This document shows, one piece after another, positions 51,533-60,303 of a stretch of DNA of 64,000 nt (position 1 is its first letter; each line of letters opens with the position of its first letter). The notes beneath the pieces are model-generated. The model was not told the origin of the DNA. It did not search any database and worked only from the letters and a program-made list of their open reading frames with translations. The stretch is from PSRJ01 sp035948775 (GTDB lineage: Bacteria; Acidobacteriota; Terriglobia; Bryobacterales; Bryobacteraceae). The position numbers were made by a program, and so were the translations under genes. The DNA is taken from NCBI GenBank assembly GCA_035948775.1, contig DASZIV010000090.1:12522-76521 (forward strand). The letters run 5' to 3'.

Positions 51533-52877
51533 ACTGATTGGACAGGTAATTCAAAACGGCGTCACGATCTTGGGGTTTCAAGGGCGCTCCCCAACCAGTC
51601 ATTTTGGTAATCTCGCGATCCCACTGCGCGCGCGTCAGGTGCTGCTGTTGCATCATGTGCTCGTCGTGGCAACCGAAACACGCGGACTTGTAACTCTCTA
51701 GATTCGCTGTCGGTGGAGCGGGAGCTTCACCGGCGGCAGGGGCCTCAGCCGAAATAGTCACGTTCACCGGCTGCGCCACACTCCACAGATAGCCGTTGGG
51801 GTTCCATTCCTCGTTAAGCGGCTGGGCCTGCCCCGCCGCATTCGTCGCGCGCGAAAGGAGCGTGTACTTACCGTCCACCGCTTTCCAGTCCAGCTGCCAC
51901 AGGCGCCAACCATACTGGGTCGGGCGTCCGCCCAGCTTGGTCGCCTTCCAGGTCTGGCCGCCATCGGTTGACACATCCACCTTACTCACTGGCGAACTGT
52001 TGGACCAGGCCGTGCCTTGCACACGCACCACTCCGGGCTTCGCCCACCCGCTGGGAGTCGCGATGACTGACTTTACGTTGAGATCGGTAACTGGCACCAT
52101 TTCTGAAATATCTACCGCCGTGCCGGGAGCGACCGGGCGCGCCGGATGCCGGTAAGCGGATTTCATCCAGAAGCCATCGAAATCATGGTCGAGAACCTCG
52201 ATATGCTGCAGCCATTTCACCCATGAGTCGCCCGCCCAACCGGGCGCGATCACTCGCAAGGGAAACCCGTGCTCAACCGGCAACGGTTGGCCATTCATCT
52301 GGTAAGCCAGCAAGGTATCCGGATGACGTGCCTTGGCCACATCGATCGTACGTTGAAAATCCGGCATCGTCCCCAACGGCACATCCGCGCCGTCGCACAG
52401 AATCTGTTTGGCGGAACTCTGGATGCCCACTTTTTCGAGGACGTCACGCAGGCGCACTCCCGTCCAACGCCCGTTGCCTACCGAGCCGTAGGCCCACTGC
52501 GTGCCCGCAACGCGCGGCTCGTAGAAGCTTCTTCCATTGCCGGCGCACTCCAGCACGCCGACCAGTTCGACCCGCGGCAGTTTCTTCAAATCGTCGAGTG
52601 TCAGCGTCATAGGGCGATCGACCTTGCCGTCGATTTTTAAGCTCCACTCGCTCAAATTCACCTTGGGCGTATAGGTGTGGCAGCGCACGAAGAACCGGTC
52701 GATAGGCGTGATCCAATCGGTAAAGCCCTCCAGCGGCATTTCCAGATCTTCCGGGCGGGGCGACCGCACGATCATGCGCGACTGATCCGCTTGATCCGCA
52801 GACTTTAAGAAACGGGGCAGCACCGCGGCTGCAGCGCTAGCGAACAGCATGCGTCGGCTGACGGTCGTTTGGAACAT
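51525..52877 (-). CDS. Sulfite oxidase-like molybdopterin protein with fused heme c domain
   Basis: A 450-residue protein with a twin-arginine-like signal (VSRRMLFASAAAAVLPRF). The molybdopterin domain has LVGVLECAGNGRSF with the molybdenum-binding Cys 111, FVRCHTYTP and VEHGFPLRVIAPGWAGDSWV. A dimerisation-type Ig domain follows, then a C-terminal cytochrome c segment with ACFGCHDEHMM (Cys 400, Cys 403, His 404). The heme lets it pass electrons directly, like a SorA-SorB heterodimer fused into one chain. Sulfite is the family substrate, but some relatives reduce or oxidise other compounds. It is divergent from the 52956 gene. Confidence 0.82.
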   Translation of the reverse strand: MFQTTVSRRMLFASAAAAVLPRFLKSADQADQSRMIVRSPRPEDLEMPLEGFTDWITPIDRFFVRCHTYTPKVNLSEWSLKIDGKVDRPMTLTLDDLKKLPRVELVGVLECAGNGRSFYEPRVAGTQWAYGSVGNGRWTGVRLRDVLEKVGIQSSAKQILCDGADVPLGTMPDFQRTIDVAKARHPDTLLAYQMNGQPLPVEHGFPLRVIAPGWAGDSWVKWLQHIEVLDHDFDGFWMKSAYRHPARPVAPGTAVDISEMVPVTDLNVKSVIATPSGWAKPGVVRVQGTAWSNSSPVSKVDVSTDGGQTWKATKLGGRPTQYGWRLWQLDWKAVDGKYTLLSRATNAAGQAQPLNEEWNPNGYLWSVAQPVNVTISAEAPAAGEAPAPPTANLESYKSACFGCHDEHMMQQQHLTRAQWDREITKMTGWGAPLKPQDRDAVLNYLSNQFK

Positions 52878-52955
52878 GCTTTAGCTTGCCACAAGTGGGC
52901 CGGCTCAAGCATGCCCCAGCAGGAGGCGTGCATAATAATAGGAGCACGCAAACAA

Positions 52956-54434
52956 ATGCACAGACTCCTCTTCGTTTTCGCCATCTCCTTCACCCTCGCG
53001 GCGCAGTATCAAAGTATCCGGGTCACGTGGGTCGAGCCGGGTGGCAAGGAAGTATTACCCGCTTTTGATCAATTCGAAAACGTCAACGGTTCGCTCGGCG
53101 TGCTCCAGGCATCGGGACCGGTGGACACCAGCGGTCATCCCTTCTTCACACCCCTGGGAACCAACGGCCGCGCCTGTGTGAACTGCCATCAGCCCGCGTA
53201 TGGCATGAGCGTTTCCGCTGCCGGCCTGCGCGAACGGTGGCTCGCCACCGATGGTAGAGACCCAGTCTTCGCGGCATTCGATGGCTCGAATTGCCCCGAC
53301 CTACCCCAGGGCAAGGAGAGCTCGCATTCGCTGTTGCTCAATCGCGGACTGATCCGCATCCCGCTCCCCTGGCCGCCCCGGAACACAGACGGTTCGCCGA
53401 AACCGGTGGAATTTTCCATCGAGGTGGTGCGCGACTCAACCGGCTGCAACACCAGCCGGGAATACGGATTGAAAAGCGCACAGCCGACTGTTTCGGTGTA
53501 CCGGCGCCCGCGCCCGGCGGCGAATCTCAAATACGTCACGTCCGGTGGTCAGGCCATCGTCTTGAAGACGGGCATGCTGGCAGACCGCGACCCCGAAACC
53601 GGGAATTTCGTCGCCATGAATCTGATGTCGGACGCCCGTGAGCCGTCGCTGATGACGCAGGCGCTGAGCGCCATCATGGGCCATGAAGAAGCCCACGGCG
53701 CTCCTTCCCAAAAGGATCTTAAAAGGATTGTCGAGTTCGAGTCGCAAGTCTACATGGCCCAGGTGGAACACATCTTCGGAGGTCCCCTGGTGCTTCCGGG
53801 AGGGCCGTCGGGCCTCGGTCCAGCCGCGCTGCGAGATCGCCGCGCCGGCGTCCTTGGCGACAACGATTACGATCCGGTTTTTGGGCTCTTCGACTCCTGG
53901 CAGGGGAAGGATTACTACCGCGCTTCCATTGCTCGCGGCGCCAACATCTTTATGTTCCGCCAGTTCTGGCTGCGCGACGCCACGCACATCAACTCCATCG
54001 GTTTGGGCAACCCGCTGAAGCGGACCTGCGCCACCTGCCACAACGCTCAAATGACCGGTCAGGATCTCTCGGCCGGATGGGTTGACGTGGGTACCACCAA
54101 CTACCCCACCTGGACCGAGCCCTCCACCTGGGCGGAATCGAGCGATCTACCGGTTTTCAAGATCACCTGTGCCAAACAGGCCGACCCGCATCCGTATCTT
54201 GGGCGCATCATCTACACCACGGACCCCGGCCGCGCGCTGATTTCCGGCCGCTGCGTGGACGTGGGCTCCATCGTCATGCAGCAGTTCCGCGGACTATCGG
54301 CGCGAGCGCCCTACTTCTCAAATGGATCGGCCAAGAACCTGCGCGAGGTTGTCGACTTTTACGATCGCCGTTTCGACATGAAGCTTTCGGAAACGGAAAA
54401 GGACGACCTGGTCAACTTCCTGGGGGTTCTGTAG
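52956..54434 (+). CDS. Secreted di-heme c-type protein (cytochrome c peroxidase-like)
   Basis: A 492-residue exported protein. The signal peptide (LLFVFAISFTLAA) precedes two CxxCH heme sites: ACVNCHQPAYGM near residue 80 and TCATCHNAQM near 370. The C-terminal GLSARAPYFSNGSAKNLREV is typical of di-heme peroxidase/MauG-like proteins. The ATG at 52956 is the start; upstream in-frame residues resemble no signal peptide. The overlapping next gene (GTG at 54434) suggests joint expression. It could take electrons from the sulfite-oxidase protein next to it. Confidence 0.72.
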   Translation: MHRLLFVFAISFTLAAQYQSIRVTWVEPGGKEVLPAFDQFENVNGSLGVLQASGPVDTSGHPFFTPLGTNGRACVNCHQPAYGMSVSAAGLRERWLATDGRDPVFAAFDGSNCPDLPQGKESSHSLLLNRGLIRIPLPWPPRNTDGSPKPVEFSIEVVRDSTGCNTSREYGLKSAQPTVSVYRRPRPAANLKYVTSGGQAIVLKTGMLADRDPETGNFVAMNLMSDAREPSLMTQALSAIMGHEEAHGAPSQKDLKRIVEFESQVYMAQVEHIFGGPLVLPGGPSGLGPAALRDRRAGVLGDNDYDPVFGLFDSWQGKDYYRASIARGANIFMFRQFWLRDATHINSIGLGNPLKRTCATCHNAQMTGQDLSAGWVDVGTTNYPTWTEPSTWAESSDLPVFKITCAKQADPHPYLGRIIYTTDPGRALISGRCVDVGSIVMQQFRGLSARAPYFSNGSAKNLREVVDFYDRRFDMKLSETEKDDLVNFLGVL

Positions 54435-55174
54435 TGCGCGCCGCGTGGTACCTGTGTTTCGTAGCAGCAACCGCAGTGGCCCAGCAACGGAGCTTCGTCG
54501 CCTGCCCGATTGTGCGCGACACCAAAACCGTCCCCTGTTTCCTGGCCGAATACGAAGGCGAACTCTACTATCTCGGCATCCAGCACGATATTACCGATGC
54601 GTTCCACCCGCCGCAGTTAAAGCATGAAGTATTGGTGGAAGGCCGCTTGGAAGAGGGCCCGCGCGTCTGCGGCGGTATTCCGCTAAAACCGCTGTCGATT
54701 TCGGTCCTGAAGGATGTCAACCTGGCTTGCAATACTCTATTGCCGGCGGAGCCAGGGATCGACGCGCCTCCCGCAGCCCGCGGACCAGGCCCCTCTTCGC
54801 GGCCTCTGACGCCGCGTACCGCGCCTGCCGATGCGCGTACCGGACGGCAGGAGTTCACGGTTCTATACGCCTTCAACGACGACTACGTCGAATTCGGCGC
54901 TAACCTCTTGGTCACCGAAGCCGCAGCCTACGCGAAAAAGATCGGCGCAACGGCCGTAAAGGTTACCGGCTACCGGGCCACCACGCTGTTGTCCAACGGA
55001 ACTCGTCTCGTTGAAAAAGACGGACTCGCCGAAAAGCGCGCCCAGGATGTTGCAACGCTCCTCCGCGGGTTGGGTGTTGCCGCGGTGAGCGTCGATTGGA
55101 AAAAGGAACCGGAGCCGGGCGATGGACAAACGGATGCGCCGCATCGACGGGTGACCATCGTGGTCACGACTTAG
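54434..55174 (+). CDS. Secreted protein with OmpA-like C-terminal domain
   Basis: A 246-residue protein starting with GTG that overlaps the previous stop by 1 base. The signal peptide (WYLCFVAATAVAQQ) is followed by a Cys-containing domain (VACPIVRDTKTVPCFLAEYE) and a proline-rich linker. The C-terminal 110 residues resemble OmpA/peptidoglycan-binding domains (EFGANLLVTEAAAYAKKIGA, LAEKRAQDVATLLRGLGV, RRVTIVV). It may tie the preceding heme protein to the cell wall, an inference from gene order. Confidence 0.6.
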   Translation: MRAAWYLCFVAATAVAQQRSFVACPIVRDTKTVPCFLAEYEGELYYLGIQHDITDAFHPPQLKHEVLVEGRLEEGPRVCGGIPLKPLSISVLKDVNLACNTLLPAEPGIDAPPAARGPGPSSRPLTPRTAPADARTGRQEFTVLYAFNDDYVEFGANLLVTEAAAYAKKIGATAVKVTGYRATTLLSNGTRLVEKDGLAEKRAQDVATLLRGLGVAAVSVDWKKEPEPGDGQTDAPHRRVTIVVTT

Positions 55175-55234
55175 CGCGACAAACGAAACCGCTGGGCACA
55201 GTTTTCGCGTGTCAGTATGTCATATACTCTGCGC

Positions 55235-55987
55235 ATGGGAAAACGCCCAGCCCACTTTGTCTTTTCGGTTAGTCTGGCTCTGCTGATCACGGGAAATGCT
55301 TACCCACAGGGACGCGGCGGCGCTCCCGATACTCCGCGGACCGCGCGGGCGGCAGCCTACTACGACATCACGGGCTACTGGGTTTCCGTAGTGACGGAAG
55401 ATTGGCGCCTCCGCATGGTGACACCTCCGAAGGGAGATTACACCGGTATTTCGCTCAATCCGGAAGGCCGCAAAATCGCGGATGCCTGGGATCCCGCTAA
55501 GGACGAGGCGGCGGCCGAACAGTGCCGCAGCTATGGCGCTCCCCGGATCATGCAGGTACCGGGTCGCCTTCACATCGCGTGGCAAGACGATCAGACTTTG
55601 AAGATCGAGACGGATGCCGGAAAGCAGACGCGAATGCTATTTTTCGGCGCTGCTCGGGGCCAGGGCGGCGGTTGGCAGGGACACTCCAAAGCCTCGTGGG
55701 AATTGACCATAGGAAGCCGGGGCACAGCGCCAGTTGCTTCCCTGAAGGTGGTGACGACCAATCTCAAGCCCGGGTACTTGCGAAAGAATGGCGTGCCCTA
55801 CAGCTCTAACGCGGTCTTGACGGAATATCTGGACCGAGTCAACGAACCAAACAGCGACGCGTACCTGGTGGTTACCACAACCGTCGAGGACCCCACTTAT
55901 CTGAATCAGCCTTTCCTTACCGCGTCGCACTACAAGAAGCAGGCGAGCGACTCCGGCTGGAATCCTACTGCCTGCGCCGCGCGATAA
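55235..55987 (+). CDS. Secreted protein of the same family as the 56006 N-terminal domain
   Basis: A 250-residue protein. Two starts are possible, ATG 55217 and ATG 55235; the second gives MGKRPAHFVFSVSLALLITG, a proper signal peptide. TATACT at 55223-55228 lies 6 bases before it, so a leaderless transcript is possible. The mature part carries ITGYWVSVVTEDWRLRMVTP and TTNLKPGYLRKNGVPYSS, then EDPTYLNQPF. The TT-x-LK-x-G and DP-x-YL-x-PF pattern returns in the 56006 product. No catalytic site is recognised. Confidence 0.65.
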   Translation: MGKRPAHFVFSVSLALLITGNAYPQGRGGAPDTPRTARAAAYYDITGYWVSVVTEDWRLRMVTPPKGDYTGISLNPEGRKIADAWDPAKDEAAAEQCRSYGAPRIMQVPGRLHIAWQDDQTLKIETDAGKQTRMLFFGAARGQGGGWQGHSKASWELTIGSRGTAPVASLKVVTTNLKPGYLRKNGVPYSSNAVLTEYLDRVNEPNSDAYLVVTTTVEDPTYLNQPFLTASHYKKQASDSGWNPTACAAR

Positions 55988-56005
55988 GGCGCCGAGGAGA
56001 CTCAC

Positions 56006-57883
56006 ATGATGCTACTGAAACATTCCGGTTTCCTGCCGTTCTTGGCTCTCTCTCTAAGTGCACCCGTTTTCGGGCAAGGGCAGATCGCCGCGTTAGACTT
56101 CGCCGGCCGCACCGGACAGCCGGCGGGTATCGATCTTTCGGGCGCGTGGTTTCCTAACCCTGGGCAGGACTCCGGATTGATCACCGCCTCCGGTGCCCTC
56201 GTGGAATATGGGGGCATCCCCATGAACGAGGCGGGCCGACTATACGCGCTGGCCTGGAGCGCGGCGCGGATTCAGGGCCGGCAGCACCAGTGCATGGGCT
56301 ACGTTCCGCCCTACACCTACAACCAACCGGGGCACCTCCGGTTCTGGGAAGAGCGGGATCCTTTCACGCAGCGCCTGCTGGCTATCAAGATGTACTGGCA
56401 GATCAGCGAGGGTCTGCGCACCATTTGGATGGATGACCGGCCCCATCCACCGGCCTACGCGCAACACAGCTGGGCGGGATTCGCCACGGCGAAATACGAA
56501 GGCAACACGCTGACCGTGAGCACGACCCATCTGAAGCGCGGCTGGATCCGGGCCAATGGCATTCCGCAGAGCGATGAAGCCACCGTGTCGGAGCATTTCA
56601 TCAGGCATGGAGACAGGATCACTTATCTGGCGGTGGTGAATGATCCCGTATATCTCACCGAGCCCTTCAGCCGGACTTACACATTGCTTCGCAATGCGCG
56701 GGAACCGGACAACTGGTTGTACGCCTGCGACGATGGGGAACAGATTCTGAATCGTAAAGAGGACCAGGTGGAGGCGTACGCATGGGGCCAGCATCCGTTT
56801 CTGCGCGAGTTTGCCGACAAGCATCAGATCCCGCTGCTCGGCGCGCTGGGCGGCGCGGAGACCATGTATCCGGAGTTCGCGGCAAAGATGAAGGATTCGG
56901 CTGCCATGGAGCGAGCCATAAAAGCGGAACTGACGCCTTCCTCGGGGCCGCCGCACGCAAGCCGCGCCTTGGATCCGGATCCGCAGGACGGCGAGATTCA
57001 TGTGCTGCCGGTTCAAGGGAATCTGTACATGCTGGTGGGCGATGGAGGAAACATCGCGGTACAGGTGGGAGAGCAGGGCGCTCTGGTGGTCGATACCGGG
57101 GCAGGCAAGCTTTCCGAGAAGGTGATTGCCGCCATTCGCAAACTGAGCGAGAAGCCGGTTCAGTTCATCGTCAATAGCAGCTATCATGCGGATCGCACCG
57201 GCGGCAATGGCAAGCTGCGCGCGGCCGGCTTTGACCCCAGCGTGGTCGGTTCGTTCTTCTCCGGCCAATTCGCCGACGCCGGACAGGGCGCCACTATCAT
57301 CGCGCAGCAGAATGTGCAGAACCGGATGCAGTCGATGAAGACGGAAGCGCAAGGATGGCCAAGCGACACCTTCCTGAAGGCGCGGCGGAGAAAGTTTCAT
57401 AACGGCGAAGCGGTTGAGATTCTTTATCAGCCGAATGCGATGACCGACGGCGACTCGATCGTACATTTCCGACGCTCCGACGTGATCGCAACCGGCGACA
57501 TCTTTAGCACGACCTCGTATCCGTCCATCGACGTGAAGGCCGGCGGCAGCATACAAGGAGAAATCGAGGCGCTGAACACCATCCTCGAACGGACGGTATA
57601 TCAGCACGATGAAGAAGGCGGAACGCTCATCATTCCGGGACACGGGCGCGTGTGCGATGAGTGGGAGGTGGCCGAATATCGCGATATGCTCGTGATCATC
57701 CGCGATCGCGCTCGCGTGCTAATCGATAGGGGCGCCACCCTGCAACAGGTGAAGGCCCAGCGAATCACGGCGGATTACGATGACCGTTTCGGCGCCAATT
57801 CCGGTTCTTGGACTACTGACATGTTCGTGGAGGCCGTCTACACCAGCCTTAAGAATCCCCCAAAAACGGGGGGGCGCGGCTAA
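56006..57883 (+). CDS. Metallo-beta-lactamase-fold protein with degenerate motif, fused to a secreted domain
   Basis: A 625-residue exported protein (signal GFLPFLALSLSAPVFGQ). Residues about 25-235 match the 55235 protein (TTHLKRGWIRANGIPQSDEA, NDPVYLTEPFSRTYT). Residues about 330-610 form a metallo-beta-lactamase fold: GALVVDTGAGKLSEKV and IIPGHGRVCDEW are normal, but the HxHxDH motif reads NSSYHADRTGGN, with the first and last histidines replaced by Ser and Arg. Two zinc ligands are therefore missing and hydrolase activity is doubtful. A GAGGAG ribosome site precedes ATG 56006. A CCCCC/GGGGG hairpin lies over its last codons. Confidence 0.75.
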   Translation: MMLLKHSGFLPFLALSLSAPVFGQGQIAALDFAGRTGQPAGIDLSGAWFPNPGQDSGLITASGALVEYGGIPMNEAGRLYALAWSAARIQGRQHQCMGYVPPYTYNQPGHLRFWEERDPFTQRLLAIKMYWQISEGLRTIWMDDRPHPPAYAQHSWAGFATAKYEGNTLTVSTTHLKRGWIRANGIPQSDEATVSEHFIRHGDRITYLAVVNDPVYLTEPFSRTYTLLRNAREPDNWLYACDDGEQILNRKEDQVEAYAWGQHPFLREFADKHQIPLLGALGGAETMYPEFAAKMKDSAAMERAIKAELTPSSGPPHASRALDPDPQDGEIHVLPVQGNLYMLVGDGGNIAVQVGEQGALVVDTGAGKLSEKVIAAIRKLSEKPVQFIVNSSYHADRTGGNGKLRAAGFDPSVVGSFFSGQFADAGQGATIIAQQNVQNRMQSMKTEAQGWPSDTFLKARRRKFHNGEAVEILYQPNAMTDGDSIVHFRRSDVIATGDIFSTTSYPSIDVKAGGSIQGEIEALNTILERTVYQHDEEGGTLIIPGHGRVCDEWEVAEYRDMLVIIRDRARVLIDRGATLQQVKAQRITADYDDRFGANSGSWTTDMFVEAVYTSLKNPPKTGGRG

Positions 57884-57889
57884 CCTAAA

Positions 57890-58885
57890 TTACTCCGCGC
57901 GGCGCGCGATTTGTGCTCGCATACACTCGGACATAACGTCCAGGAATTTGCCGTAGTTCGCCTGGCCAACGATGAACGGGTTGGGCGACCCCGGTTTCCG
58001 GTCGCGCACCTTCGCCAGCTTTTCCTCCATGCCGTCATAAAGCGGATGATTCTGCAGTTCTACATCGACCTTCGCCCGCTTGGTCATTTCCTTGAAGTGA
58101 TCGATGGAGCGCAGGTACTGCTGCAGGCCTGCGTCTGGAATAATTCCCGGAGTCAGAATGGTTCCGCCGTATAGAGCGGCGACGTGACGCTTGCCGCCGT
58201 CCATCACATCGAAAATCAACCCCGTCGATCCGGGCGTGTGTCCCGGGATCATCACGGGCGTCACTTTCTCGGCGCCCAACGTAATCGGCTGACCCTCCAT
58301 GGCAACCAGGTCTTTCTTAGGAGGAGTTACCGGTGGTCCCCCTCCCTTTTTGGCGCCCTGCGGGGCGGCCGGGGGATTCAACATGAGATCCCAGTCGGCT
58401 TGTGAGAGAACCACATGCGCGCCGTAGTGCTCCTGCAGATACAAGGCCCCGCCGAAGTGATCTCCGTGGCCATGAGTCAGGACCACGTATTTCACGCTGG
58501 CAGGATCGAGTCCCAGTTTCGTCATCGCGGGAAGAAGAACAGATTCTTCTTCACGCCCGTATCCGGAATCGATCAGGATGATGCCGTCTGCAGTGGTGAT
58601 GGCATAAACCATCGTCCCCGACCGCCCCATTGCGTAGACGTTGTCGAAAATCCTGGCGGGCTCAATCACCGGGTCAGTGGGGCTGTTGGGACGTGGCATC
58701 AGGCAGAAGAAGTTCGCCTCGGCAGCCCACTCGCTACCGGCAATTTTCTTGGCCTTGTCCACATGCGCGGTAACTTCGGGCGAGTCCGGCTTGGCCGGAG
58801 CGGCGCCGGGCGCTTGGGCGGCGGCAAAAGACGCCAGTAGGGCAACGAGCGTCAGCGATAGCGCAGTCAGTTTCGTTGAGATCAT
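57890..58885 (-). CDS. Metallo-beta-lactamase hydrolase, secreted
   Basis: A 331-residue protein with signal peptide (LTALSLTLVALLASFAAAQ). The motif VVLTHGHGDHFGGALYL (HxHxDH) and MIPGHTPGSTGLI are intact, with IILIDSGYGREEE before them. It resembles the subclass B3-like beta-lactamase-fold hydrolases. The start at 58885 follows GGGAG; it is convergent with the 56006 gene and divergent from the 58956 gene, with a shared AT-rich promoter region. The active motif contrasts with the degenerate one in the neighbouring 56006 product. Confidence 0.85.
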   Translation of the reverse strand: MISTKLTALSLTLVALLASFAAAQAPGAAPAKPDSPEVTAHVDKAKKIAGSEWAAEANFFCLMPRPNSPTDPVIEPARIFDNVYAMGRSGTMVYAITTADGIILIDSGYGREEESVLLPAMTKLGLDPASVKYVVLTHGHGDHFGGALYLQEHYGAHVVLSQADWDLMLNPPAAPQGAKKGGGPPVTPPKKDLVAMEGQPITLGAEKVTPVMIPGHTPGSTGLIFDVMDGGKRHVAALYGGTILTPGIIPDAGLQQYLRSIDHFKEMTKRAKVDVELQNHPLYDGMEEKLAKVRDRKPGSPNPFIVGQANYGKFLDVMSECMRAQIARRAE

Positions 58886-58922
58886 ATTCACTCCCTGAGC
58901 AGAGCACAAACGGTCACTCGAA

Positions 58923-58933
58923 CACTATATACT
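58923..58933. promoter_or_regulatory. Overlapping divergent -10 boxes
   Basis: The segment ACTATATACT holds TATACT on the plus strand (58928-58933) and TATAGT on the minus strand (58924-58929). For the plus gene at 58956 a GGGGGG-rich ribosome site follows; for the minus gene at 58885 a GGGAG site lies just before the start. No clear -35 hexamer is visible for either. Confidence 0.4.
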
Positions 58934-58955
58934 AGTGAGCCAGTAGGGGGGACGC

Positions 58956-60299
58956 ATGCTCCTCAGAAAGTTCGCCATAACGCTCGCCTTCGCCGCCGTC
59001 GCCATGGCCGCGGAAAACCCTTCCGTCACGTTCCACCGGGATGTTCTGCCGATTCTACAGAAGAACTGCCAGTCCTGCCATCGCCCCGGCCAGGCCGCGC
59101 CCATGTCTTTCCTTACCTATAAGGACGCGCGCCCGTGGGCGAAAGCCATGAAGACCGCAGTGGCTTTGCGGAAGATGCCACCATGGTTTGCAGATCCGCA
59201 GTTCGGCCATTTCCTGAATGACCGCGGGCTCAAACCAGCGGAGATTGAGACCATCGCCAAATGGGCCGACACTGGCGCGACGGAAGGTAATGCGAAAGAC
59301 GCACCGCCGCCGGTCCAATGGCCCGAAGGTTGGCGGATTCAGCCCGACGTCATCGTGCAAGGGCCCACCTTCGATGTCCCCGCTGCCCCCAAGAACAACG
59401 TGATCGAATGGGTCTCGGTCACCGTGCCCAGCGGCTTCACAAAAGACACCTGGATCACCTCTGTACAGATCAAGCCCGAACACCCGGCGGTGACCCATCA
59501 CATCTGTTTGGGATTCAACCCTCACGCACCCGATATCAAGTATTTTGAGCCCATTTGGCAAGACAAGCCGCGCGATGAAGAGGGCAGCGCCATTCCCGGG
59601 AAAGGCCCCACCTTCGGGCCCGCACTTCCCAACGGCCGCTTCCGCAGTATGGCGGAGGATTGTTATCTGCCCGGCAACCCGGTGGCGGATTACCGCGATT
59701 TCCACGCGGCGAAACTGGTGCCCGCCGGTAGTGACATCACCTTGAATCTCCACTACACCCCGAACGGGACGGCGGTTTCCGACCATGTCCAGGTTGGGTT
59801 CACAGTCGCCACAGAGCCGCCGCAGCGCCGTTACGTATCCATGATCAGTTCATCGCCCACAGACCCGACGCATTTCGCAATTCCACCCAACGACGGCAAC
59901 TGGCAGAGCCCTCCTGCCGAAGTGACGTTCAATCAGGATGTCGAGCTGGTGTACCTGATGCCTCATATGCACGTCCGCGGCAAAGACATGACATACACGC
60001 TGATTTATCCCGACGGCAGAAAAGAGATCGTGTTGAGCGTGCCGCACTACGATTTCAACTGGCAACTGGGATATAACACAACGATCAAAGTCCCGAAAGG
60101 CACCAAGCTGCACATCGACGCACACTTTGATAACTCGGTGAATAACAAGTTCAATCCCAATCCGAATAAGACCGTGTATTACGGTGAGATGACCTGGGAA
60201 GAGATGATGAATCCCTTCTTTGGGGTGGTCATCGATAGAGACGCCGATCCAAACAAGATCACTAACGCCGCTGGTCCGCCGCCGCGACCGGGCGCGTAA
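58956..60299 (+). CDS. Secreted heme c / copper type II monooxygenase-like protein
   Basis: A 447-residue exported protein (signal FAITLAFAAVAMAA). NCQSCHRPG provides a heme site (Cys 38, Cys 41, His 42). The C-terminal two thirds resemble the copper type II ascorbate-dependent monooxygenase: PAVTHHICLGFNPHAP, ITLNLHYTPNGTAV and LVYLMPHMHVRGKDM, giving the HH, H and HxH copper-ligand pattern. It matches the last part of the 15560 gene product closely in layout, without that protein's N-terminal domain. The substrate is unknown. It converges on the reaction-centre-type cytochrome gene, 4 bases away. Confidence 0.8.
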   Translation: MLLRKFAITLAFAAVAMAAENPSVTFHRDVLPILQKNCQSCHRPGQAAPMSFLTYKDARPWAKAMKTAVALRKMPPWFADPQFGHFLNDRGLKPAEIETIAKWADTGATEGNAKDAPPPVQWPEGWRIQPDVIVQGPTFDVPAAPKNNVIEWVSVTVPSGFTKDTWITSVQIKPEHPAVTHHICLGFNPHAPDIKYFEPIWQDKPRDEEGSAIPGKGPTFGPALPNGRFRSMAEDCYLPGNPVADYRDFHAAKLVPAGSDITLNLHYTPNGTAVSDHVQVGFTVATEPPQRRYVSMISSSPTDPTHFAIPPNDGNWQSPPAEVTFNQDVELVYLMPHMHVRGKDMTYTLIYPDGRKEIVLSVPHYDFNWQLGYNTTIKVPKGTKLHIDAHFDNSVNNKFNPNPNKTVYYGEMTWEEMMNPFFGVVIDRDADPNKITNAAGPPPRPGA

Positions 60300-60303
60300 G
60301 GGA

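Noticed and set aside
56240..57643. 467-codon minus-strand open frame
   Set aside because: It lies antisense to the metallo-beta-lactamase-fold gene, shows no domain, and its composition (many His, Arg) is typical of a shadow frame in GC-rich DNA.
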